From Blastococcus sp. TF02-8 (lineage in GTDB: Bacteria; Actinomycetota; Actinomycetes; Mycobacteriales; Geodermatophilaceae), in the NCBI RefSeq assembly GCF_003319175.1, contig NZ_QOHK01000003.1, positions 186,001 through 250,000 of the forward strand: DNA of 64,000 bases, read 5' to 3'. Below the pieces are notes generated by a model, which did no database searches, was not told the DNA's origin, and saw only the letters and a program-made list of their open reading frames with translations. The position numbers and the translations under genes were made by a program. Positions 9,638 through 17,515 of the stretch are shown in pieces (position 1 is the first letter of the stretch; each line of letters starts with the position of its first letter).

Positions 9638-9653
9638 GTTACGTCGGCGTAAC
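9638..9653. promoter_or_regulatory. Perfect palindrome upstream of the RHS gene, candidate operator
   Basis: GTTACG-TCGG-CGTAAC is a perfect inverted repeat with 6-bp arms. It lies about 100 bp upstream of the preferred RHS start in a 240-base gap between two minus-strand genes. The geometry fits a dimeric repressor site. No promoter hexamers could be assigned with confidence. Confidence 0.45.
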
Positions 9654-9774
9654 AGAACGCCCCACCAGGCACGCGCCTCCCTCGCGCCTCTCGAGCGGCT
9701 CGTCGGACCCGGCGTCCCTTCGCTCCCTTTCCTGGTGTGCGAGCGTCGCGGCGGCCGCGGCCCGGGCGGCCGGG

Positions 9775-10461
9775 TCAGTAGAGGTAGCGGTCGATGGCGG
9801 AACCGTGGGCCCAGAGATGGTTCATGCGGTCGGCGGTGCGGGCGTGGGCGGCTTCCTCGGCGTCGCTGAGCACACTGTCGACGCCGGGCGGGGTTGCCCG
9901 CAGCCGGGCGGTGAGCAGTCGGGTGTCGTCGGTGGGAGCGAGGTCGAGCAGGCCCGCGAGCCGTGCCAAGAGCGCGACCAGTTCGGTGCGGCCGGCGCGG
10001 CGGTAGCGAAGGTTCAGCTGCTCGGCAGACGCGTCGACCAGGTTGGTGATGTCGGGGTCCAGTCCGGGGTGGCCGAGGGCGGCGGCGGTGGTGGACAGGA
10101 GGTCGATGTCGGCGGCGGGCAGGCTGAGCACGGTCATCGGCGCGTGCTCGTATCGACCGTCGGGAGCGAGCTGCCGGCCCTCCGCTGCCCGGGACTGGGT
10201 GGGCGCCAGGGTGGTGAGGAGGCGCTGCACGGCGGCGAGGGCGACCCGGTCGGCCAGTGGCGCCGGCAGCCGCAGCGGCTCCGTGTCGGCGCCCGGATCT
10301 TGCCGGTCGTCGTCCTCCCATGTGCCCAGGCACAGCAGGATCTCCTCCAGGGCGCGCAGCGGCGCCAACGGCTCGCCGTCGAGGTCGACGACGAGCACGG
10401 TCCGCTGCGCTGGCCGGGTGTCCACGCTCGGTCTGGGCTGGCCGGTCGGCTGCTCAGTCAC
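9775..10461 (-). CDS. Hypothetical protein, translationally coupled to the gene before it
   Basis: 228 aa from a GTG start; the family is not recognised. The first ~60 residues contain a beta-type segment (TVLVVDLDGEPL), and the rest is mostly alpha-helical and Leu/Ala-rich, ending in a segment with Trp and Tyr. There is no signal peptide, membrane helix or cysteine cluster. The start overlaps the stop of the upstream gene by 8 bases (GTGACTGA), which indicates coupled translation and a joint role. It lies between the RHS gene and the excisionase-like gene of the integrated element. Confidence 0.65.
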   Translation of the reverse strand: MTEQPTGQPRPSVDTRPAQRTVLVVDLDGEPLAPLRALEEILLCLGTWEDDDRQDPGADTEPLRLPAPLADRVALAAVQRLLTTLAPTQSRAAEGRQLAPDGRYEHAPMTVLSLPAADIDLLSTTAAALGHPGLDPDITNLVDASAEQLNLRYRRAGRTELVALLARLAGLLDLAPTDDTRLLTARLRATPPGVDSVLSDAEEAAHARTADRMNHLWAHGSAIDRYLY

Positions 10462-11113
10462 GGGCGGACCACCGCTCGGTGGCCGACCCGGTCGTCAGGC
10501 CGGTGGCCCGGCCGATGGCGGCCCACGACGCTCCGGCCGCGACTGCGGCGCGCACCGCCTCGTCCAGCGCGCGGGCGGCGGCGGCCTGCCGGGCGGCGGC
10601 CTCCTCGACCTCCTCGAGGGCCTGCCATCCGGCGATGTGCCGGCGCCATTCGGTGATCACCCGGTGCTCGTCGGCGGCCTCCAGATCGGCCCACGGGCCA
10701 GCGGTAGCGAGCCGCCGCGCCGCCGGCTCGGCCAGCGCCCACGTGGTGACGCGGGTCCAGGGGGCGCCGCGCCAGCCGCAGGTGCAGCCGGCGACCCAGC
10801 CGACCACGTCTGCGTCCGGGCGCCACTCCTCGGCCTCCTCGATCACCTCGCAGCGCACCTGGCCGCCGGCACCGTCGGGGGTAACCCCGGCACCGCCGAT
10901 GACCGTGCCGTCGGACCAGATGCCCTCGACGGTGCGGCCGTCGCGGTCGGTCAGCCGCACCCGGTCGCCGTTCCGCGGTCCCTCGTCGGGTCGGCGGGCG
11001 ATCAGCACGCCGCGGGCGCCGGTGGTGCCGGCGCCCTGGGCGCCGTCGGCGAACAGCGGCACCACCCAGCCCTCGTGCGCCTGGCCGTCGGCGACCGGAC
11101 CCATCCATCCCAT
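10454..11113 (-). CDS. Hypothetical protein with a C-terminal helix-turn-helix
   Basis: 219 aa. The ATG at 11113 is chosen because GAGGAGG lies 6 bases upstream; a longer open frame to 11230 has no ribosome site. The N-terminal half is beta-rich (residues 30-90). A CTCGWRG motif lies near residue 110. The C-terminal 45 residues form a helix then GASWAAIGRATGLTTGSA, a typical HTH of the kind found in proteins of actinobacterial elements. This suggests DNA binding, perhaps regulation of the element. It is the first gene of a two-gene unit with the 228-aa protein. Confidence 0.65.
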   Translation of the reverse strand: MGWMGPVADGQAHEGWVVPLFADGAQGAGTTGARGVLIARRPDEGPRNGDRVRLTDRDGRTVEGIWSDGTVIGGAGVTPDGAGGQVRCEVIEEAEEWRPDADVVGWVAGCTCGWRGAPWTRVTTWALAEPAARRLATAGPWADLEAADEHRVITEWRRHIAGWQALEEVEEAAARQAAAARALDEAVRAAVAAGASWAAIGRATGLTTGSATERWSARD

Positions 11114-11295
11114 CGCTTCCTCCTCTCGGTCACATGAACGTTGCCGTTGCGGCGCCGCCGGAGTCGGTCCCGTCCGGCCTCTGGGGATGGCCGTCGTTGT
11201 CCACAGCCGGGGGTGGCCATCGGGCCCCACCGTGTGCCAGGAGCACGCAGCGGTCGCGTGTCCGGTCCGGCCGCTCTCCGCTAGAGGCGCGGCGG

Positions 11296-11505
11296 CTATC
11301 GGCTCGGGGGCTGGTCCGCGTGTGCGTCGACCCAGCTGCGCAGGTCGGCGCGGCGGTAGAGGACGCGCCGGCCGAGCCGGAAACTGTTCGGGCCGCTGCC
11401 GAGGTGTCGCCAGTACCGGAGGGTGGCGACGGGGGCGCGGAGCAGGTCCGCGGCCTCGGTGATGGTGAGCAGCTCGGGCTCGTGGTCGGAGGTGGGGTCG
11501 GGCAT
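11296..11505 (-). CDS. AlpA/excisionase-type winged HTH protein
   Basis: 69 aa. The sequence LLTITEAADLLRAPVATLRYW, followed by a turn and LGRRVLYRRADLRSWV, is the classic pattern of the HTH_17/excisionase family (MerR-like wing). An SD-like GGGAG lies before the ATG. These small proteins bend DNA at att sites to direct excision by a tyrosine integrase, or act as regulators (AlpA). The integrase of this element lies 6 kb away on the other strand rather than directly next to it, which is less common in actinobacterial elements. Confidence 0.85.
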   Translation of the reverse strand: MPDPTSDHEPELLTITEAADLLRAPVATLRYWRHLGSGPNSFRLGRRVLYRRADLRSWVDAHADQPPSR

Positions 11506-11832
11506 GGCTGGCTCCCGGGGGGCGTCGGTGGTTGTGCCGTTACCGCAGAAGGCGCCATTTCGGGTCCATTGGTGACACTCGACGGCCAGCTTTTTCTGCC
11601 GGTCTCCAGTTCTTCTCCGGTAGCGGCGACCGCTGGCGCGTCACCCGTCAGCGATGCAGGCGCCTCATCTGCCGACGGCGGGCGTCGAGGCCGGGACAGC
11701 CGGTGGACGCCCCCGGGTCCTGCGGCTGCCGTTCGGCACGTTCTCCGGTAGTCCGACGACAGTCGCGGTACCCGTGCCCCGACGGGACTAGAGAGATACT
11801 GGAGGCCCGCTGCTGACCTGGGGTTCCTGCAG

Positions 11833-11928
11833 TTGTCCTCCGGTTGTCCTCCAGTCCGCCGATGCAGGCCGTGCGCATCGTGGCCCTGCGGCGCAAGCGG
11901 GTTGTGTGGACAACCGCTCCCGTCCACA
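11833..11928. repeat. Cluster of DnaA-box-like nonamers
   Basis: TTGTCCTCC occurs twice in tandem (11833-11841 and 11844-11852). TGTGGACAA at 11905-11913 is an exact reverse complement of the actinobacterial DnaA box TTGTCCACA, and CCGTCCACA follows at 11920-11928. TGTGGAC and GTCCACA also form an inverted repeat. Another exact TTGTCCACA lies at 11197-11205. Such clusters mark replication origins, and here they may serve autonomous replication of the excised element. Confidence 0.4.
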
Positions 11929-12265
11929 ACACCCGGTCGGACGCCCCCGGGCGCGCGCCGGGCTGGCCATGCTCGACTCATGGCGCCCGACACCGCACTC
12001 GGGGCACGGCGGGACCATGAAGCGCGTGACCGGTCCGGCAGGGACCTCCGCGACGCGTCGGGTGACCGGGGCGCCCTGACCGGTGGGTCCGCCGCCGAGA
12101 TCGCTGGACCGCGGCCGGCGGGGCAGTCGAGGAGCACTATTCGGGCCACGCTGCGCGTGGCTCCGGCTGCGCCGTCGTCACCGTCCGCCTGCGGCGGGCT
12201 GTGTTTGCTGGTTCCCCGACCCGTCCGGCAGCTCAGCGTAGGGGCCTCCCGCGCCGTCTCCTCCC

Positions 12266-12327
12266 GACCGGACCAAGATCCTTCCGCCCTTCGGGCGCTG
12301 CGCTGCGGAAGCAGTCTTGGTCCGGTC
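12266..12327. repeat. Large nested inverted repeat, candidate oriT or structured regulatory element
   Basis: A perfect 13-bp outer arm pair (GACCGGACCAAGA at 12266-12278, TCTTGGTCCGGTC at 12315-12327) encloses an inner pair (CTTCCGC / GCGGAAG). The whole could fold into one cruciform of about 62 nt. It lies 130 bases before the ArdC remnant and 1.4 kb before the relaxase. MobF origins commonly carry inverted repeats near the nic site, but no nic consensus could be identified. Confidence 0.5.
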
Positions 12328-12455
12328 GTCCCCTGCCGTCGCTTCCGGCCCCTGAGCAGAGCTCTTTGCCGGACGGGCCGGGGGAATGGGTGGCAGGACA
12401 CCTGTTCCGCAGTTCCTCCCGTACCGGTTTCGGTTCCAGTTCCGGGAGGGTCCAG

Positions 12456-13451
12456 ATGACCAGCATCAGCACCAGCACCAGCAGCACGGCAAGCAGCAGC
12501 CGCACCGCCACGGGCGGGCGGGGCAGGCGCGCCCGCCTCAGCGCCGCGCGGGCGGAAGCCGCCGACGCCGTCCGGGCGGCGAAGATCGCCGCCCTGCACG
12601 ACCAGATCGGCGAGCACGTCGAGGCGCTGACCGCCGATCCGCAGTGGCGGGCGATGCTCGATGCCGCCGCGAAGTTCCACACCTACAGCCTGGGCAACCA
12701 GCTGCTGATCCAGCTGCAGGCCGCGCGGCTGGGCATCAGCCCGACCCGGGTCGCCGGGTTCGGCACCTGGAAGGCGCTGCGCCGCAGGGTGGTCAAGGGT
12801 TCCACGGGGCTCGCCGTCCTGGCCCCCTGCACGTACGCCCCCAAGGACACCCAGGCCGACACCGGCACCGGGCAGCACACCGACCACGCCGTCCCCGCCG
12901 CCACGACAGCGGCGGGGCCGGCGGGGACGCCGACCGGCCGGCCGGGCCGCGGCTGCTGCGGGGGCTCCGGGTCGCGCACGTCTTCGAGATCTCCCAGACC
13001 GACGGCGACCCACTGCCCGACATCACACCCGAGCTGCTGACCGGCGACGCCCCCGCCGCCTTGTGGGAGGCTGGCCGCGCAGGTCACGGCCCACGGCTAC
13101 ACGCTCACCCGCGAGGACTGCGGGCCGGCCAACGGCCTCACCGATCCGGCCGCCCGCACCGTGTAGGTCCGCCCGGACGTCGCCGACGCCCAGGCGATCA
13201 ACACCCTCGCCCACGAACTCGCGCACATCGAGTGCGGGCACACCGCCAACGGCTACGACTACCGGGGCTACCGCGAGCAGGCCGAGGCCCAAGCCGAGTC
13301 CGTCGCCTACACCGTCCCCTACGTCGCCGCCTGGTCGGCCGGGGACGCCGACACCAGCCGCGCGCAGCCTCATCATCCGGCTGTCGCTCATCATCCACGC
13401 CGCCGTGTCGCAGGCCGCCCCGTGACCCGTGCCGATGCATCGCAGAGCTGA
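12456..13451 (+). pseudogene. ArdC-like antirestriction gene broken by two frameshifts and a stop
   Basis: The ATG at 12456 follows GGGAGGG. The first part (to about 12.92 kb) matches the ArdC ssDNA-binding domain, including FHTYSLGNQLLIQLQ and the usual AGFGTWKALRRRVVKGSTG. The family sequence then continues in another frame (RVAHVFEISQTDGDPLP) and returns to the first frame near 13070. There it meets an in-frame TAG at 13164-13166 before the metallopeptidase motif HELAHIECGH. Intact ArdC proteins protect incoming plasmid DNA from restriction. With three lesions the protein cannot be made as a whole, unless these are sequence errors. Confidence 0.85.
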
Positions 13452-13477
13452 TCGTTGCAAGCACCTGCAGCCCCCGA

Positions 13478-13491
13478 CAAGTGACCACTTG
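13478..13491. promoter_or_regulatory. Palindrome upstream of the relaxase gene
   Basis: CAAGTG-AC-CACTTG is a perfect inverted repeat in the 234-base gap between the ArdC remnant and the relaxase. This gap is richer in AT than its flanks. It could be an operator controlling transfer genes. A second small hairpin (CTACCT-TCGG-AGGTAG) lies at 13609-13624. Confidence 0.35.
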
Positions 13492-13626
13492 CTCAATCAG
13501 CATTCGCCGTCACTAGCCAACAGAATGACGCTAGCGAAGACTCGCCGCGCACCACTACAGCCCTTTTCCCCTCTTACTTCCGCCTTCCCGACAGAACGGC
13601 ACGCATGCTACCTTCGGAGGTAGGTC

Positions 13627-13647
13627 GGGCCCCGCTTCGCGGGGCCC
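13627..13647. terminator. Strong hairpin shortly before the relaxase gene
   Basis: GGGCCCCGC-TTC-GCGGGGCCC forms a perfect 9-bp stem with a 3-nt loop, ending 38 bases before the relaxase start. It may terminate transcription from the ArdC side or sit in the relaxase leader as an attenuator. No T-tract follows. Confidence 0.5.
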
Positions 13648-13685
13648 ATCGCCGTTTCTGGGGGTGACTTGTTGGTCATTGTCGG

Positions 13686-16600
13686 GTGGCGTTGGAAATG
13701 CATGGCGGGATGAAAATCTACGCCGGCGCGCCGGCGGCTGCCCGGCAGTACGTGGAGGTCGACCGGGGCCGGGCGGATGACTACTACCTCACCGAGGGCG
13801 CCGGTGTCGCGCGCCGGTTCAGCGTCACCGAGGGGCGGGTGAGCGAGCTGGCGTCGCTGACCGGGGAGGCCTACGAGACGTGGGCGGCCGGCCGTGACCC
13901 GGGCACCGGGCAGCCCCGGGGGCAGCTGCGCGGCGACGGGCGTGCGGTGCGGTTCGTCGAGGTGGTGGTCAATGGCCCGAAGACGTGGTCGTTGGCCGCG
14001 GCGCTGCATCCGGACATTGCGACGGCGTATGACGCGGCCCAGGCCCGGGCGGCCGAGCAGATCATCGGCTGGCTCGGGCAGCACGCCACCACCCGGGTCG
14101 GTCCGGGCGGCGGGCAGGTGCAGGTGCCGGTGCAGGTGGCCGAGGCGGTGACGGTGGCGCACTACACGTCGCGGGCCGGGGATCCGCACCGCCATCTGCA
14201 CCTGCAGATCAACGCCCGGGTGTTCGCGGCCGGGAAATGGCGCGGCCTGCACACCGTCGGCGTGCGCGATTCCCTCGCCGCGATCAACGGTATCGGGCAC
14301 GCCGCGGTCTCCTGCGATCCGCAATTCCGGGCCGCGCTCGCCGCCCACGGATATGCATTGGATGCCGACGGGGAGATACGGCAGTTAGCGGATTTCGTGG
14401 GCGCCTTCAGCGCGCGGGCTGCGCAGATCGCCCGGAACATCGACACCTACGAACGAGAATGGGTCGCGGCGCATCCCGGCGAGCACCCCGGTCCGGCGTT
14501 GCGCCGGGCCTGGGACGCGCGAGCGTGGGCAGCGGGCCGCCCGGACAAGGTGCGGCCGCAGCCGGGGGAGGACCTCACCGCACGGTGGGCGGCCGAGCTG
14601 GCCGCCCTTGGGTATCGCGACCGCGGCCGGCCGGTGGACCTGGCACCTGCGCCGGTCGGTGCACTGGACCGCGAGGGAGCGGCCGACCGGGTGCTGGCCC
14701 GGCTGGGCGCCGGCCGCTCGGCGTGGAACGCCGCCGACGTCCGGGGCGAGGTCGAACAGCTGATCGCCGCCGCCGGCATCGTCACCGACCCGGCGGTGCG
14801 CATCGAGCTGGCCGAGGACCTCACCGCCCGCACCCTGGTCCGGTGCGTGCCGCTGTTGGACCGCGACGGTCCTGCCGGCGGGGTGCCGGAGCACATTCGG
14901 GCGTGGACCTCGGCGCCGGTGCTCGATGTCGAGGCCGACCTCACCGACCGCCTCGCCGCCCGCGCCACCCAGCGCCCGGCCGACACCCCGGGCCCCGGCC
15001 CGATACCGCCGGCCGACGTCGCCGCCGGTGCCGCGCGGCTGGACCCGGGACAGGCCGCGGCGGTCGCCGCGCTCGCCGGCCCGCGGGCCCTGGTCGTGGT
15101 CGAGGGCGCCGCCGGGGCGGGCAAGACCACCACCCTGGCCGCCACCCAGACCCTGCTCGCCGGGCAGGGGCGCCGGTTGGTGGTCGTCACCCCGACGCTG
15201 AAGGCGGCCAAGGTCGCTGCGGCCGAGGTCGGCGCGGTCGCCGGGTCGGCGGCGCGGCTGGCCTTTGAGTACGGCTGGCGCTGGAACGGCGACGGGGTCT
15301 GGACCCGGTTGTCTGCCGGCCAGGCCGATCCGGTCACCGGAGCGCTCTACACCGGCCCCCGGGACGCCGCGCGGCTGGCCGCGGGCGACCTCCTCGTCGT
15401 CGACGAGGCGGGCATGCTGGATCAGGACACCGCCCGGGCGTTGCTGACGGTCGCCGACGAGTGCCGGGTGCGCGTCGCCTTGCTCGGCGACCGGCATCAG
15501 CTCGCGGCGGTCGGCCGCGGCGGCGTGCTGGACCTGGCCGCGGCTCAGGTCGATCCGGCCGGGCACCTGACCCTGATCGGAGTACACCGCTTCACCCGCA
15601 CCGACGCCACCGGCCGCAGCACACCGGACGGCGACTACGCGGAACTGACCCTGGCGATGCGCGCCGGCACCAACCCCGGGACGGTGTTCGACGCGCTGCT
15701 GGCCCGCGGGCAGATCCGGCTGCACCCCGACCCGCCGGCACTGCGGGAGGCACTCGCCACCGCCGCGGCCGACAGTTACGCCGCCGGCGAGCGCGTGGCC
15801 GTGGTGGCCGCCACCCGCGAGCAGGCCACCGCCCTCAACGCCGCCATCCGGGACCGCCTGGTCACCGACGGCCGGGTTGACGACCGGCGGGTGGTGGTCA
15901 CCGCCGCGGGGGAGCGGATCGGCGTCGGCGACCGGATCGCCACCCGCCGCAACGACCGCGACCTGCAAGTCGCCAACCGCGACCTGTGGACGGTCACCGG
16001 CGTCGACCGGAATGGCGGGCTGCTCATCACCCCCCACGGCACAGGGCATGTCACCCCGGCCGACGGCGTAGTCGCAGCTGTCACCCTCGCCGTTACCCTC
16101 GACGTCACCCCGGCGGGGACAGGTGCGCGGGTGTTGCCCGCCGACTACGTCACCGCGCACGTGGAACTGGCCTACGCCACCACCGCGCACGGCACCCAGG
16201 GTGACACCGTGACCGCCGCGCACCTGGTGGTCGGCGAGGACACCGGCGCCGCCGCGGCCTACGTGGGGATGACACGGGGCCGTACCGCCAACACCGCCCA
16301 CCTCGTCGCGGCCGACCGCGCCGAGGCGCGGGAGCAGTGGCTCGCCGTCTTCGCCCGCGACCGCGCCGACCTCGGCCCCGCGCGCGCCGCCGAACTCGCG
16401 GCCGCCGAGGCCGCCCGCTACGCCCCACAGCGCCCGCTGGAGCAGGCGCTCGCCGACCTGCACTCCGCGTGGACGGCCGAGCAGCGCTGCCTGGATCGGC
16501 TCGCCCACGATCTGCCGCGCCGGGACGCGCTGCGTCAGATAGTCGCGCTCGAGTCCCCCTACTCCGACCGAGCCGCCGCGCTGGAAGCCCGGTACGAACG

Positions 16601-17393
16601 GACTGGAATCGACGCCCGCCACGCCACGGCGCGGGCCGACGCCAGCGGCGCGGCTGTCACCGCCGAGACCGACCGGATCCGCGACACGCTGCTCTACAGC
16701 TGGGACACTGGGCGGAACGCCGCCCGCGCCGCCGCGCGGGTCGTGCTCGACGGTCCCGGCCGGCTCGGGATTCGGCGGGCGGCGGTGAACCGGGCCGGGG
16801 AGCAGCTGGTCGACTGGGCGAACGCCTGGCGGCCCTATCTCCCGGCCATGCCCATAGAGCCGAAGCAGATCGCGCGCCTGGCTGACCGGTCCGACGACCG
16901 ACCGCGGCTCTGGACCGCCTTCGACACCTACGCCCGCCACCACGCCGAACACACCCACCCCGAACACGCCCAGCTGCTCGCGGTCACAGCCGCCGCCCAG
17001 GAGGCCCACCGGCACGCCGGGGCTGAGGTGGTCGACGCCCGCCGTCAGCACGAGGACCGGCTCGCCCGCTTCGGGCGCCTGGCCTGGACCCCCGACCCGG
17101 CGGAGCGGCTGGTCGATATCGACCGGGACATCGCCGCCACCCAGACAGAACTGGCCGCTGTCCGCGCCCGCATCACCTGCCTGACGGCCGAGCCAGCTCT
17201 CCTCGCCCAGCCGGCCGACCAGCTAGCCAGAGAGCGTGACCGCTGGCGTGCCCGCCACGACCCCGCGCCCGCCGCCACCCGGCCACCCGCCCCCCGGTCG
17301 GCGTCATCTCAGCCGGGCGTTCGGGCGCCGCGCCCTGAGGACATCCGACGGCTCACACGACCTCCCGACCCGGGCCTGGGGATTCCCCGGTGA
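13686..17393 (+). CDS. MobF/TrwC-type conjugative relaxase-helicase
   Basis: 1235 aa. A second start (ATG 13698, MHGGMKIYAG) fits the family N-terminus equally well, and neither has a strong ribosome site. The relaxase domain covers about residues 1-330. An early tyrosine pair follows ADD (DDYYL), and the metal-binding three-histidine motif HRHLHLQ lies at about 167-173. The helicase part has Walker A (AGAGKTTT) near 475-482, Walker B (VVDEAGMLD) near 568, and the RecD-like motif TTAHGTQGDTVT in the last third. The C-terminal 250 residues are helical. It nicks oriT, stays covalently bound to DNA and unwinds the transferred strand. The gene is intact, so conjugative transfer functions may still be present, although coupling and type IV secretion genes are not in the window. 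Confidence 0.93.
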   Translation: MALEMHGGMKIYAGAPAAARQYVEVDRGRADDYYLTEGAGVARRFSVTEGRVSELASLTGEAYETWAAGRDPGTGQPRGQLRGDGRAVRFVEVVVNGPKTWSLAAALHPDIATAYDAAQARAAEQIIGWLGQHATTRVGPGGGQVQVPVQVAEAVTVAHYTSRAGDPHRHLHLQINARVFAAGKWRGLHTVGVRDSLAAINGIGHAAVSCDPQFRAALAAHGYALDADGEIRQLADFVGAFSARAAQIARNIDTYEREWVAAHPGEHPGPALRRAWDARAWAAGRPDKVRPQPGEDLTARWAAELAALGYRDRGRPVDLAPAPVGALDREGAADRVLARLGAGRSAWNAADVRGEVEQLIAAAGIVTDPAVRIELAEDLTARTLVRCVPLLDRDGPAGGVPEHIRAWTSAPVLDVEADLTDRLAARATQRPADTPGPGPIPPADVAAGAARLDPGQAAAVAALAGPRALVVVEGAAGAGKTTTLAATQTLLAGQGRRLVVVTPTLKAAKVAAAEVGAVAGSAARLAFEYGWRWNGDGVWTRLSAGQADPVTGALYTGPRDAARLAAGDLLVVDEAGMLDQDTARALLTVADECRVRVALLGDRHQLAAVGRGGVLDLAAAQVDPAGHLTLIGVHRFTRTDATGRSTPDGDYAELTLAMRAGTNPGTVFDALLARGQIRLHPDPPALREALATAAADSYAAGERVAVVAATREQATALNAAIRDRLVTDGRVDDRRVVVTAAGERIGVGDRIATRRNDRDLQVANRDLWTVTGVDRNGGLLITPHGTGHVTPADGVVAAVTLAVTLDVTPAGTGARVLPADYVTAHVELAYATTAHGTQGDTVTAAHLVVGEDTGAAAAYVGMTRGRTANTAHLVAADRAEAREQWLAVFARDRADLGPARAAELAAAEAARYAPQRPLEQALADLHSAWTAEQRCLDRLAHDLPRRDALRQIVALESPYSDRAAALEARYERTGIDARHATARADASGAAVTAETDRIRDTLLYSWDTGRNAARAAARVVLDGPGRLGIRRAAVNRAGEQLVDWANAWRPYLPAMPIEPKQIARLADRSDDRPRLWTAFDTYARHHAEHTHPEHAQLLAVTAAAQEAHRHAGAEVVDARRQHEDRLARFGRLAWTPDPAERLVDIDRDIAATQTELAAVRARITCLTAEPALLAQPADQLARERDRWRARHDPAPAATRPPAPRSASSQPGVRAPRPEDIRRLTRPPDPGLGIPR

Positions 17394-17515
17394 ATCCCCA
17401 GGAAGACGGGAGCCGGGAGACAAGGCCCATGCGCGATGTCAGCGTTCGGGTCAGCAGACGAGCCCGAGACGGCGCTGGTCACGGGCCATCTTCACGACCA
17501 GGGAGGCGATGAGCG

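Larger units (their letters stand above)
11506..12455. other. Long non-coding module of the element, possible origin region
   Basis: About 950 bases with no convincing gene on either strand; the open frames seen here lack family motifs and ribosome sites. The region holds DnaA-box-like nonamers, a tandem direct repeat and a large nested dyad, described separately. It lies between the excisionase-like gene (leftward) and the ArdC remnant and relaxase (rightward), a usual place for transfer and replication origins. Confidence 0.5.

Noticed and set aside
11833..12459. 208-codon plus-strand frame in the non-coding part of the element
   Set aside because: No ribosome site, Arg/Ser/Pro-rich composition, and it runs through the DnaA-like boxes and the large dyad.
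14385..17051. 888-codon minus-strand frame opposite the relaxase
   Set aside because: Low-complexity Gly/Val/Arg sequence without motifs; the relaxase on the other strand has all expected motifs.
17430..17513. 27-codon ATG frame directly before the integrase
   Set aside because: Arg/Ser-rich with no family pattern; too short to support, and the ribosome site fits the integrase GTG.
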